This document shows, piece after piece, positions 1-7,935 of a DNA stretch of 64,000 nt. The first letter of the stretch is position 1. Each line of letters opens with the position of its first letter. Below the pieces are notes generated by a model, which made no database searches, was not told the origin of the DNA, and saw only the letters and a program-made list of their open reading frames with translations. Source of the DNA: Candidatus Bipolaricaulota bacterium (GTDB lineage Bacteria > Bipolaricaulota > Bipolaricaulia > Bipolaricaulales > Bipolaricaulaceae); NCBI GenBank assembly GCA_025060415.1, contig JANXBT010000002.1, positions 467,270-531,269 on the forward strand, read 5' to 3'. The translations under genes and the position numbers were made by a program.

Positions 1-806
<806 letters not shown>

Positions 807-848
807 TTGCGCCCCGGACCCCCTCCCCGGAAAATACTTCTGCCCGGT

Positions 849-924
849 GGGGGCGTAGCTCAGCTGGGAGAGCGCTGGCATGGCATGCCAGAGGTCACGG
901 GTTCAAGTCCCGTCGCCTCCACCA
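849..924 (+). tRNA. tRNA-Ala (anticodon GGC)
   Basis: A full cloverleaf can be drawn. The acceptor GGGGGCG pairs with CGCCTCC and carries the G3-U70 wobble that identifies alanine tRNAs. The D stem is GCTC/GAGC. The anticodon stem CTGGC/GCCAG holds the loop ATGGCAT with anticodon GGC, and the T arm is ACGGG-TTCAAGT-CCCGT. The discriminator A is followed by an encoded CCA, giving 76 bases. A T-rich tract follows the gene. Confidence 0.98.
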
Positions 925-933
925 TCTTTCTTT

Positions 934-963
934 TTGCCTTCCCCCGGCCCCTGGGGGTATGCT
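934..963 (+). promoter_or_regulatory. Predicted sigma70-type promoter
   Basis: TTGCCT and TATGCT are separated by 18 bases. They lie between the tRNA gene and the small envelope-protein gene that starts at 986, which also has a GGGGGAG ribosome binding site. Confidence 0.5.
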
Positions 964-985
964 GCCCCCTCCTGAAGGGGGAGCG

Positions 986-1429
986 ATGAAGGCGAAGATC
1001 CTGGTCCTCCTGGTCTTGGCCCTGGGGGCCGGCGGGCTTGGGGGGTGGGCGCCCCACACAGTCTACGTGGAGCTCCTCGGCGTGGGCATCCTCTACTCCG
1101 TGAACTACGAGCACCGGCTGAGCCCCTTGCTGAGCGTGGGGGTGGGCGCCACCCAGTGGGAGCTGGGCCTTTGGGGCCCGCCCACGACGGTGACGGGGCT
1201 CTTGGGCCACCTCAAGCTCCTCTTGGGCCAGCTCCGCAGCCACCACCTGGAGGTGGGGGTGAGCCTGGCCACGTTTCTGCCCCGGCCGCCCCTTCTCCTG
1301 GCGCCCCTCTGGGGGTACCGCTTCCAGCCCGCCGCCGGTGGGCTGGTTTTCCGCGGCACCCTGCTCGCCCTCGTCGGGCCCGACGGCCTCCTCCCCTTCT
1401 TCGGCCTCTCCTTGGGCTGGGCCTTCTAG
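986..1429 (+). CDS. Small secreted beta-barrel-like envelope protein (147 aa)
   Basis: I do not recognise the family. The protein begins MKAKILVLLVLALGAGG, a clear signal peptide. The rest is short alternating hydrophobic strands rich in Gly, Leu and aromatic residues and ends in Phe (GLSLGWAF), as expected of a small outer-membrane barrel. The ATG at 986 has GGGGGAG six bases upstream and a promoter at 934-963. The gene converges on the hydrolase gene ending at 1433, with only three bases between the stop codons. Function is unknown; the outer-membrane assignment is inferred from sequence style alone. Confidence 0.75.
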   Translation: MKAKILVLLVLALGAGGLGGWAPHTVYVELLGVGILYSVNYEHRLSPLLSVGVGATQWELGLWGPPTTVTGLLGHLKLLLGQLRSHHLEVGVSLATFLPRPPLLLAPLWGYRFQPAAGGLVFRGTLLALVGPDGLLPFFGLSLGWAF

Positions 1430-1432
1430 CGC

Positions 1433-2704
1433 TTAGGGCCCCAGGAGCCGCACGGGCGTGGAGACGAGGAGGGAAAGCCCCTCCACCTCGAACTCCAGCT
1501 CCGCGAAGCACCCGAGGTAGCCGGACGGGCGCCGGAGTTCGGCGACGAAGCGCTGGCCGTCCCCGGGGAGCTCCTCGGCCTGCCAGCGGGCGCGGTCCAG
1601 ATCGGGGCTAGGGCCCTCGGCCCGCCAGAGGCGCGCGCGCCGCGCGGGCCGGTCGGCCTGGACCACGAGCTCCACCCGGTCCCCAAGGGGGCGCCAGAAG
1701 CCCTGCACCCTGGGGAGGGGCCGGCCCAGGGCCACGGCTCGGGCGAAGGCGGCAAGGGTGGAGAGGACCCCCTCCCCAAGGAGCACGTTGTGGCCCACGT
1801 TGGGCACCACATAAAGGAGCTTGGGCTCGGGGAGGCCCGGCCAATAGAGGGCGGTGGCATCCGTGGCCCAGTAGGGGTCGTTGGAGCCCACCACGAGGAG
1901 CTTGGGCATGGTGTAGGCGTAGCGGTAGCTGTAGGGGTCCACCAGCCAGGCCAGGCGCAGGGCCGCCGGGGTGGGCGCGGCCAGGGTGGTGAGCCCCCGC
2001 GCCGTGTAGTCCCCAAGCTTCGGGGAAGGCCCGCCCAGGAGCTCCTCCTGGCGGGCCAACTGCGCCGGGAAGTTCAGGAAATCGAAGACGATGGGGATGA
2101 TCCCGAGAACCCGGGGGTCCACCGCCGCGGCCAGGTAGGCGGTCCAGCCGCGCTTGGACGCTCCCACAAGAAGGAAGCCCCGCAGCTTCCCGCCCCAGAG
2201 CTCCGGGGCCAGCGCGGCAAGCGCGTCCATGGCGGCCACCGCGCTCTGCACCATGGGGAAGAGGAGCGGCCAGTCCGCGCTCCCCTCGGCGAGGTAGCGC
2301 GCGAACGTGTGGGCGATCAGGGCGTCCTCCCGCAGCCCGAAGAGGGGCTGGTTCGGCACGGAGTTGAGGATGGCCACGCGCAGGCCCGCGGCCTGGGCCA
2401 AGGCCAGCCCCAAAAGCTCCTCGCCCGGGTAGGGATCGCCGCCAAGGTACAGGAGCATCACGTCCTCCACGGCGCGCCGCCCGGGGTCCACAAGGAGGAG
2501 CCGGTGCGTCCAAGGAAGGCCCCGCCAGACCTGGGAGCGCAGGCGCAGCTCCCAGGTCCCGGGCACCCCCTCCGGGGCGCGCACCACCTCCCACCGGACC
2601 TCGCCCCGCTGGGCCCGCACGTAGTCAAAGAGCTCCGTGGGGGGTTGGGCGAGGCCCGTGAGCCCAAAGACCGATGCCAACGCAACCCAAGCGAGCGCGC
2701 GCAT
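1433..2704 (-). CDS. PhoPQ-activated pathogenicity-related (PqaA-like) alpha/beta hydrolase, secreted
   Basis: A 423-residue protein with an N-terminal signal peptide (MRALAWVALASVFGLTGLA) and an alpha/beta hydrolase fold. The nucleophile elbow reads GASKRGW, the pattern typical of the PqaA_related family. A later GSNDPYW supplies the acid and VPNVGHNV the histidine. PqaA-family proteins are poorly characterised envelope hydrolases; the substrate cannot be told from sequence. ATG at 2704 is placed 7 bases after GGAGG. An in-frame ATG at 2710 would instead sit 9 bases after a TACAAT -10 box (2720-2725) and would suit a leaderless transcript. It diverges from the gene at 2772. Confidence 0.85.
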   Translation of the reverse strand: MRALAWVALASVFGLTGLAQPPTELFDYVRAQRGEVRWEVVRAPEGVPGTWELRLRSQVWRGLPWTHRLLLVDPGRRAVEDVMLLYLGGDPYPGEELLGLALAQAAGLRVAILNSVPNQPLFGLREDALIAHTFARYLAEGSADWPLLFPMVQSAVAAMDALAALAPELWGGKLRGFLLVGASKRGWTAYLAAAVDPRVLGIIPIVFDFLNFPAQLARQEELLGGPSPKLGDYTARGLTTLAAPTPAALRLAWLVDPYSYRYAYTMPKLLVVGSNDPYWATDATALYWPGLPEPKLLYVVPNVGHNVLLGEGVLSTLAAFARAVALGRPLPRVQGFWRPLGDRVELVVQADRPARRARLWRAEGPSPDLDRARWQAEELPGDGQRFVAELRRPSGYLGCFAELEFEVEGLSLLVSTPVRLLGP

Positions 2705-2757
2705 GCCCATCCCTCCCCCATTGTAGCCGGTCCCCTTCTCCAAACGGCCAAGACGGG

Positions 2758-2763
2758 TATCAT
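2758..2763 (+). promoter_or_regulatory. -10 box (TATCAT) close to start codon
   Basis: TATCAT ends 8 bases before the ATG at 2772, so the transcript would start at or next to the start codon. The intervening AGGAG could also act as a ribosome binding site. No good -35 element is visible. Confidence 0.5.
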
Positions 2764-2771
2764 AGGAGCCG

Positions 2772-3170
2772 ATGGCGAGGAAGAGTTGGCCGATCCTGCT
2801 TGTGCTCTTGGCGGCGGTGCCCGTGGCTGCCGCCGACCTCTCTGGGCGCCTCTCCACCTCCTTCGCCCTGGGCCACTCCTTCACCGCCTGGAACACCCTG
2901 GAGCTTCGCCTGTCCTTTTCCGGGTTCGAGCTGCAGAGCCTCTCCACCTGGCAGGGGGTTAACCTCACCGCGCAGGCCTTCCGCTGGCGCGGGGACTTCG
3001 GGAACCTGGCGATCCAGGCGGGGGTCACCCTGCAGCCCTGGGGGCTGCCCCGCCCGGGGGCTTGGACGGCCCAAGAGTTCCGCATCGTCTCCAGCTTCGT
3101 CGGCCTGGAGCTGCACCTGGGGAACCTGCGGCTGGAGGTGCTCTTTCAGGCGGGTCCGGCCGCGCCGTGA
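2772..3170 (+). CDS. Secreted protein of unknown function (132 aa)
   Basis: The family is not recognised. A signal peptide (residues 1-20, ending VAAA) is followed by about 110 residues of alternating polar/hydrophobic strands (LELRLSFSGFEL, LRLEVLFQAG) that look like part of a small beta-rich or barrel protein. The gene overlaps the MtfA-like peptidase gene by four bases (GTGA), so the two are probably translated together. A TATCAT -10 box lies 8 bases upstream of the ATG. Confidence 0.7.
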   Translation: MARKSWPILLVLLAAVPVAAADLSGRLSTSFALGHSFTAWNTLELRLSFSGFELQSLSTWQGVNLTAQAFRWRGDFGNLAIQAGVTLQPWGLPRPGAWTAQEFRIVSSFVGLELHLGNLRLEVLFQAGPAAP

Positions 3171-3910
3171 GGGCGCTCCGCCGCTGGCGCCGGAGGAGGC
3201 TGCGCACCCGGCCCTTCCCGCCGCAGTGGCTCCCCTTCCTCACGGGCATCCCGCTCCTCCCCTTCCTTCCCCCGGAGGACCAGGGCGAGCTTTTGGGCTA
3301 CATCCAGGTCCTTTTGGCGGAAAAGCGGTTTGAGGGCGCGGCGGGGTTCCGCGTGGACGACCGGGTCCGGGTCACCGTGGCCGGGAACGCCGCCCTCCTC
3401 CTGCTCCACCGGGAAACGGACTACTTCCCGTTCCTGCGCACGGTGGTGGTCTACCCCACCCTGTACGTGGCGCGGTACACGCGGGCCGCCCCGGGCGGGG
3501 CGGTGGAGGAAGGGGTGGAGGTGCGGGCTGGGGAGTCCTGGCCCCTGGGCACGGTGGTCCTGGCGTGGGATGCCGTGGCGGCGGCCGGGTTCGGCCCCGG
3601 GGCCCGCAACGTCGTCGTGCACGAGTTCGCCCACCAGTTGGACCTGGAAGACGGCGCCCTGCAGGGCGTCCCGGTCCTTCCCCCCGCGCTCCGCGGCACC
3701 TGGCCGGAGGCGTTCTTCAGGGAGTACGAGCGCCTGCGGGCCTGGCCCTGGCCCACGCCCCTGAGGGCCGGACGGGAAAGCCCTGCGGAATTCTTCGCCG
3801 TGGCCGTCGAGCTCTTCTTCGCCGACCCCTGGGGCCTACGCGCCCACCACCCCGGCCTCTACCGCCTCCTTGGGGAGCTGTTCCGCCAGGACCCGGCTGC
3901 GCTAATCTAG
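3167..3910 (+). CDS. mtfA: MtfA-like zinc metallopeptidase (M90 family)
   Basis: A 247-residue protein with the zinc motif HEFAHQLD at about residues 152-159 and the downstream glutamate in ESPAEFFAV (about residue 208). Both are characteristic of MtfA, the cytosolic peptidase that in enterobacteria also binds the glucose-PTS regulator Mlc. The basic N-terminus (RRWRRRRLRTRPFPPQW) and the central TVVVYPTLY region also match the family. The start is GTG at 3167, overlapping the stop of the preceding gene by four bases. The 3' end overlaps the convergent trmI gene by nine bases. Mlc itself is not in the window, so the regulatory role is not implied. Confidence 0.88.
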   Translation: MRALRRWRRRRLRTRPFPPQWLPFLTGIPLLPFLPPEDQGELLGYIQVLLAEKRFEGAAGFRVDDRVRVTVAGNAALLLLHRETDYFPFLRTVVVYPTLYVARYTRAAPGGAVEEGVEVRAGESWPLGTVVLAWDAVAAAGFGPGARNVVVHEFAHQLDLEDGALQGVPVLPPALRGTWPEAFFREYERLRAWPWPTPLRAGRESPAEFFAVAVELFFADPWGLRAHHPGLYRLLGELFRQDPAALI

Positions 3911-4732
3911 GCCGGCCTCCGCGTCCTCCGCGGGGCCCACGGCCTCGGCGGGGTGGCGCGCCAGGGCCTTGCGCGCGGAGACCAAATAACCGGTGAAGCC
4001 CACCATGCGCTCCAGGGGCCGCACGCCCTCCCGCTCCCGCACGAGCATCCGCCGCTCCAGGATCTCCACGGCTTCAATCCACACGAAGCCGTTTTCCGCG
4101 AGGGCCTTCACGGCCTGCTTGAGCTGCTCGGCGGTGGGCACGAGGAGGGCAAGGGGGCGTCCAGGGGCCAGGGCCTCCCGGGCCGGGGGGATGGCCTCCC
4201 AAGGTGTGGGCAGGTCCAGAAAGACCGCGTCCACCTCGCGCACGGGGAAGGGCTCGCCCGCGGTGAGGATCTGGGCCTCCACCCGCTCGGCATACCCAAG
4301 CTTTTTGATGTTCTGGAGGGCGTTGTAGAGGAAGTCGGGCCGGCGGTCGTAGGTGTAGACCTTCCCCTGCGGCCCCACAAGTTGGGCCAGGAGGATGGTG
4401 AAGGCACCGGAGCCCGTGCCCATCTCGATGACCCGGGCCCCGGGGAAGAGGTCCAGGGCCAACACGAGCCAGCCCGCGTCTTTGGGGTACACGATCTGGG
4501 TTTGGCGGTGGACCTTCATCATGCGGTCCGCCACCCGCGGCCGGAAGGCGATGAAGGGGTGGCCGGTGGAGGAGAGGACCTCCGTGCCCTCGGGCTTCCC
4601 CGCGAGGTCGTCGTGGCGGATGACGCCGCGGTGGGAGTGGAAGGCGCCGCCGGGGGTGAGGGTGACGAGGAAGGTGCGCCCCCGGCCGGTCTCCCAGAGG
4701 ATCACCGGCTCCCCGTACTCAAGCGGGCGCAC
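3902..4732 (-). CDS. trmI: tRNA (adenine-58-N1)-methyltransferase TrmI
   Basis: A 276-residue Rossmann-fold, SAM-dependent methyltransferase that makes m1A58 in the T loop of tRNAs. Visible features are the TrmI N-terminal small barrel, RQTQIVYPKDAGW just before the catalytic domain, the SAM motif I IEMGTGSGAFT and the catalytic region VFLDLPTPWEAI (DxPxPW). It starts at a GTG (4732) that overlaps the end of ttuA by 14 bases, forming the last gene of a three-gene operon in which all products act on the tRNA T loop. In Thermus, loss of m1A58 causes heat sensitivity; that role here is inferred. Confidence 0.95.
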   Translation of the reverse strand: MRPLEYGEPVILWETGRGRTFLVTLTPGGAFHSHRGVIRHDDLAGKPEGTEVLSSTGHPFIAFRPRVADRMMKVHRQTQIVYPKDAGWLVLALDLFPGARVIEMGTGSGAFTILLAQLVGPQGKVYTYDRRPDFLYNALQNIKKLGYAERVEAQILTAGEPFPVREVDAVFLDLPTPWEAIPPAREALAPGRPLALLVPTAEQLKQAVKALAENGFVWIEAVEILERRMLVREREGVRPLERMVGFTGYLVSARKALARHPAEAVGPAEDAEAGLD

Positions 4733-5624
4733 GCTGGGCCATCCTTTCCCGGATGCGGCAGAACCGGCACGGCCCCTGCGCCGCCGTGGGCATCCCGCAG
4801 GACGGGCAGTCCCGCACCTCCACTTCCTTGGGCTTGGGGAGCTGGGGGTGCACGCGCAGGAAGGCCTTGAGGAACGTGATCTTCGTGGAGGGCGCCGCGT
4901 CCTCCAGGCGGTTGAGGATGTCCTTGAGGAAGAGGGAGCGGGCGCCCACGCTGTGCGGGCACTCCTCGTAGATGTAGCGGATCCCGCGGATCAGGCAATA
5001 GGCCACCATCTCCCGCTCGGAGAGGAAGACCAGGGGTTTGACCTTGCGGGCGAGCTTGGGCCCGGCGGGGAGGACGGGGTACTGGCGGGCCAGGTACTCC
5101 AGGTCCCAGCGGAGGGTGTTCCCAAGGAGGGTGGCGGCCTCGTCGTCCAGGTTGTGGCCGGTGGCCAGGGCCGCGTACCCCCCTTCCCAGGCCACGCGGT
5201 TCATGAGGTAGCGCTTGAGGGCGCCGCAGTGGGCGCAGGGCTCCCCCCGCAGGGTCGCCGCGATCTCATCCAGGCCCGCGCCCACCTCCTCCGCCAAGGC
5301 CACCACGTGCAGCGGCAGCCCCCGCGCGCGGGCAAACTCCTCGCAGAACTCCCGGGAGCGGCGGGAGTAGTCAGCAATGCCCAGGTCGATGTAAAGCCCG
5401 TCGGCCTTGTAGCCGAGGTGGGTGAGGATGGCCCAAAGGCCCAGGGAATCCTTCCCCCCGGAGACGGCCACCAGGATCTTCTCCTCCGGGGTGAACATGC
5501 GGAACTCCCGGATGGCTCTCTCCGCCTCCTTCTCCACCCGGGCCACGAGGTGCTCCGGGCAGAGGCGCAGGTTGGCGTGGCGCAGGCGGAGGACGGCCTC
5601 GTTCGCGCAAAACGTGCAGCGCAC
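4719..5624 (-). CDS. ttuA: tRNA-5-methyluridine(54) 2-sulfurtransferase TtuA
   Basis: A 301-residue member of the TtcA/TtuA family that thiolates position 54 of the tRNA T loop to 2-thioribothymidine. The N-terminal zinc site begins RCTFCANEAVL and continues to LCPEHL. The PP-loop ATP motif is AVSGGKDSLG. A GEPCAHC motif supplies cysteines for the Fe-S cluster. A second zinc finger closes the protein (CPSCGMP and CRFC). The start is GTG at 5624, one base after the stop of ttuB. Sulfur is normally delivered by TtuB, encoded immediately upstream. The assignment is firm because of both motifs and context. Confidence 0.95.
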   Translation of the reverse strand: MRCTFCANEAVLRLRHANLRLCPEHLVARVEKEAERAIREFRMFTPEEKILVAVSGGKDSLGLWAILTHLGYKADGLYIDLGIADYSRRSREFCEEFARARGLPLHVVALAEEVGAGLDEIAATLRGEPCAHCGALKRYLMNRVAWEGGYAALATGHNLDDEAATLLGNTLRWDLEYLARQYPVLPAGPKLARKVKPLVFLSEREMVAYCLIRGIRYIYEECPHSVGARSLFLKDILNRLEDAAPSTKITFLKAFLRVHPQLPKPKEVEVRDCPSCGMPTAAQGPCRFCRIRERMAQRAPA

Positions 5625-5625
5625 C

Positions 5626-5817
5626 CTAGCCTCCGGAGATGACGTCGATGAGCTCGAGCTCCTCGCCGTCCTGGGGCCGGTAGTCCAGGGGGACGATCTT
5701 CCCCTCCCGGACCACGAGGACCGTGTCCGGCAGGATCCCGGCCTCCCGCAGGATCCGCTCCAGGGATTGGCCCGCGGGGGCGGTGAGAACCTTGTCCCTT
5801 CGGCGCAGGGTGACCAC
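5626..5817 (-). CDS. ttuB: TtuB-like ubiquitin-fold sulfur carrier protein
   Basis: A 63-residue beta-grasp (ThiS/MoaD-type) protein ending in ELELIDVISGG. The C-terminal Gly-Gly is the site that is adenylated and converted to thiocarboxylate. Thermus TtuB has almost the same length and is the sulfur donor for TtuA, the next gene. The GTG at 5817 is chosen because a TATACT -10 box ends seven bases upstream and the residues further upstream look non-coding. ThiS is an alternative, but the ttuA neighbour favours TtuB. The adenylating enzyme (TtuC) is not in the window. Confidence 0.9.
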   Translation of the reverse strand: MVTLRRRDKVLTAPAGQSLERILREAGILPDTVLVVREGKIVPLDYRPQDGEELELIDVISGG

Positions 5818-5824
5818 GGGAAAA

Positions 5825-5830
5825 AGTATA
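5825..5830 (-). promoter_or_regulatory. -10 box (TATACT) of the ttuB-ttuA-trmI operon
   Basis: TATACT on the minus strand ends seven bases before the GTG of ttuB, which suggests a leaderless transcript. No convincing -35 box is seen at 16-18 bases. Confidence 0.55.
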
Positions 5831-5919
5831 CCCGCCCCGGCCTCCACCGTTTCTCCACAACCCCTGCCCCGCCCCTGCACCCTCCTCCGCCAAAATGGAG
5901 GGTGGGAGGTGAAAGGATC

Positions 5920-6489
5920 ATGAGGAAACTGGCCTTTGGCTTTGGCCTTTCGGCCCTGCTTGCGTTGGGCGCGTTCGGACAGGCGCTGGGCGCGCGGGGG
6001 GCCGAACCCCTTGGCCGGGAAACCCTCGTCCTCCTCTGGATCAACGCCCTAGAGCTCACCCCCGACCAGATGAAGGCCCTTCTCAGGCTCACGGAAGAGC
6101 TCATGCCCCTGCGCGAGGAGATCTTGGCCATGCCCGAAAAGCTCTATGAAAAGCTCCTCGCCTTCACGGGGACTCCTAAGGAGCTTCGGGAGCTTTTGGC
6201 CGCCTACCAAAAGGAGCTGCAGGAAAAGTTGCAGGCCCTGGAGGACAAGTTTACTTCCGGCCTGAAGAAGATCCTTACCGTGGCTCAGTGGGAGCGGCTC
6301 CGGCACGGAATCTTTGTGGAGCCCGAGCCGCGCGGTCGGGAGCGCCTGCCCCGCATAATTCCGGAGCCACCCCTCCGACCCGAGCCCCCGTTGCTTCTGC
6401 GCCTTGAACTCCTGCGGGGTATGGCCCTGGTGCGCCTCCTCCCCACCCTTCAGGAAGTCCTCACCGCAAAGCTTGAGGTTCTATTCTAA
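5920..6489 (+). CDS. Secreted helical protein of unknown function (189 aa)
   Basis: The family is not identified. A signal peptide (MRKLAFGFGLSALLALGAFG) precedes a Leu/Glu/Lys-rich helical region with LTPDQMKALLRL near residue 47. That motif recalls the LTxxQ repeats of Spy/CpxP-like periplasmic chaperones, but the match is weak. A proline-rich linker (EPPLRPEPPL) and another short helix close the protein. ATG at 5920 follows GGGAGGTGAAAGG, a strong ribosome binding site. A strong intrinsic terminator follows the stop at 6523-6554. It is a single-gene unit, convergent with the hydrogenase operon. Confidence 0.75.
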   Translation: MRKLAFGFGLSALLALGAFGQALGARGAEPLGRETLVLLWINALELTPDQMKALLRLTEELMPLREEILAMPEKLYEKLLAFTGTPKELRELLAAYQKELQEKLQALEDKFTSGLKKILTVAQWERLRHGIFVEPEPRGRERLPRIIPEPPLRPEPPLLLRLELLRGMALVRLLPTLQEVLTAKLEVLF

Positions 6490-6522
6490 CGGAATAGCCC
6501 CACCTGCCGCGGTCCGGTGCCC

Positions 6523-6554
6523 GAAGGGCGGGCCAAAACCCGCCCTTCTTTTTT
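6523..6554 (+). terminator. Intrinsic terminator
   Basis: A perfect 10-bp GC-rich stem (GAAGGGCGGG with CCCGCCCTTC, loop CCAAAA) is followed by six T residues on the plus strand. It ends the gene at 5920-6489. The T run lacks a counterpart on the minus strand, so it is not an obvious terminator for the mbh operon, which ends at the same point. Confidence 0.9.
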
Positions 6555-6946
6555 CACTCCACGATGAGCTCGGGAGCGAGCCGGTCGGTGCTGGCCAGGA
6601 GGAAGTCCGGGCTCAGGGAAAGGGCGTCCACGGGGCAGGCGTCCACGCACTGGGCGCAGAACGTGCAGCGGGCCACGTACATGCGGATCTTCTTCACCTC
6701 GGGCTTGAACTCGATCACCTTCGCCGGACACACCCGGATACAAAGCTGGCAACCAATACACTTCTCCCGGTCGTAGGCGATTTTCCCCCGGAACTTGGGG
6801 GGCACGGGGACCGGCGGATGGATCTTGGCCTTCCCCTCTTGCACCTGGGCCAGGAACCGCGTGACCGATTTGGGCATGTACTTGACGGGGAACCGGTTTG
6901 TAGCGGGCCGGGAAATGAGCTGGGCAACCAGGGTCTTCAGGATCAT
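6554..6946 (-). CDS. mbhN: Membrane-bound hydrogenase ferredoxin-type subunit MbhN
   Basis: A 130-residue NuoI/EchF-type polyferredoxin subunit with two 4Fe-4S motifs (CIGCQLCIRVCPAKV and CTFCAQCVDACPVDA). It would pass electrons from reduced ferredoxin to the NiFe module. It is the last gene of the 14-gene mbh operon, and its ATG (6946) overlaps the mbhM stop by four bases. The order small subunit, NuoC-like, large subunit, NuoH-like, ferredoxin subunit is exactly that of mbhJ-N in Pyrococcus. The C-terminal tail after the second cluster is about 25 residues. Confidence 0.93.
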   Translation of the reverse strand: MILKTLVAQLISRPATNRFPVKYMPKSVTRFLAQVQEGKAKIHPPVPVPPKFRGKIAYDREKCIGCQLCIRVCPAKVIEFKPEVKKIRMYVARCTFCAQCVDACPVDALSLSPDFLLASTDRLAPELIVE

Positions 6947-7935
6947 CCTGACACCACCTTGTCCAAAGCCAGGAGCAAAAGACCGCTTAAGGCCACGGCG
7001 GTGACGCGCCACCAGAAGCCACGGGCGATCTGGTCAACCTTGAGGCGGGCCATGCCCACCCGCACCGTGGTCACCGCCGCCGCCATCACCCCGAACACCT
7101 TGGCGAGCCAAAAGAGGAGGTCCACGGCCTGGGCCGCGGCTCCCGCAAGGCCCAAGGGCTGCGCGATCCCGTAGGGCACAAAGAGGGCCACCACGAGCCC
7201 AGCCATTACCACCGTGCGTACTGCGTCCGCCAAGTAGAACAGGGCCAAGTAGGTGCCCGAGTACTCCACAAACAGGCCGCCGGCGATTTCCGTCTCCGCC
7301 TCCGGGATGTCGAACGGGATCTTGGCCAGCTCCGCGGGCGTCACCACAAGGAGCGAGACGAGGAGCACTACAAGCCCAATGAGGCCTAGCGGCCCCACGA
7401 CGCCCCAAAGGGGGTACCGCGCCATCTGGCCCAGGGAGAAGGCGGGGGCGATGCCCAAGGTGGAGAGGCGCCAAGCCAGGGCCACGAGGACCACCGCCAG
7501 GGGGAACTCGTAGGAGACGAGCATCACCAGCTCGCGCTGGGCGCCCACCACGCCTAAGGGCGAGCCGGAGGCGAAGCCGCCCAAGGCCATGGCCAGGGCG
7601 GGCACAGCGAGAAGGTACAGGACCAAAAGGGCATCCCCATGGCCCTCGAGGATGGGCCCGAACGGGCCCCAAGGAAGGTAAAGGAGGGCGGTGAAGGAGG
7701 CGATGGCGGCCACGAAGGGCATGGCCGAAAACACCCAGGCCACCGCGGTTTTGGGGATCACCGTTTCCTTAGCGAGGAGCTTTCCGAGGTCCAGGAAGGG
7801 CTGGCGCAGGGGCGGGCCGAGGCGGGCCTGCATGCGCGCCGCGATCTTGCGGTCCAAGCCGCGGTAGAGGAGGCCGACGATCCCCCCGCCCACCAGGGCC
7901 AACACGGCCTGCCCCAAAATGGCCCAGCCGCTCAT
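6943..7935 (-). CDS. mbhM: Membrane-bound hydrogenase membrane anchor subunit MbhM (NuoH-like)
   Basis: A 330-residue multi-spanning protein of the NuoH/EchB/HyfC family. Conserved NuoH features are visible: LYRGLDRKIAARMQAR near the N-terminus, LGKLLAKE at the first cytosolic loop, and the acidic loop PFDIPEAETEIAGG (about residues 208-221). This subunit anchors the hydrogenase module and links it to the antiporter-like modules. It is coupled to mbhL and mbhN by four-base overlaps. Confidence 0.94.
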   Translation of the reverse strand: MSGWAILGQAVLALVGGGIVGLLYRGLDRKIAARMQARLGPPLRQPFLDLGKLLAKETVIPKTAVAWVFSAMPFVAAIASFTALLYLPWGPFGPILEGHGDALLVLYLLAVPALAMALGGFASGSPLGVVGAQRELVMLVSYEFPLAVVLVALAWRLSTLGIAPAFSLGQMARYPLWGVVGPLGLIGLVVLLVSLLVVTPAELAKIPFDIPEAETEIAGGLFVEYSGTYLALFYLADAVRTVVMAGLVVALFVPYGIAQPLGLAGAAAQAVDLLFWLAKVFGVMAAAVTTVRVGMARLKVDQIARGFWWRVTAVALSGLLLLALDKVVSG

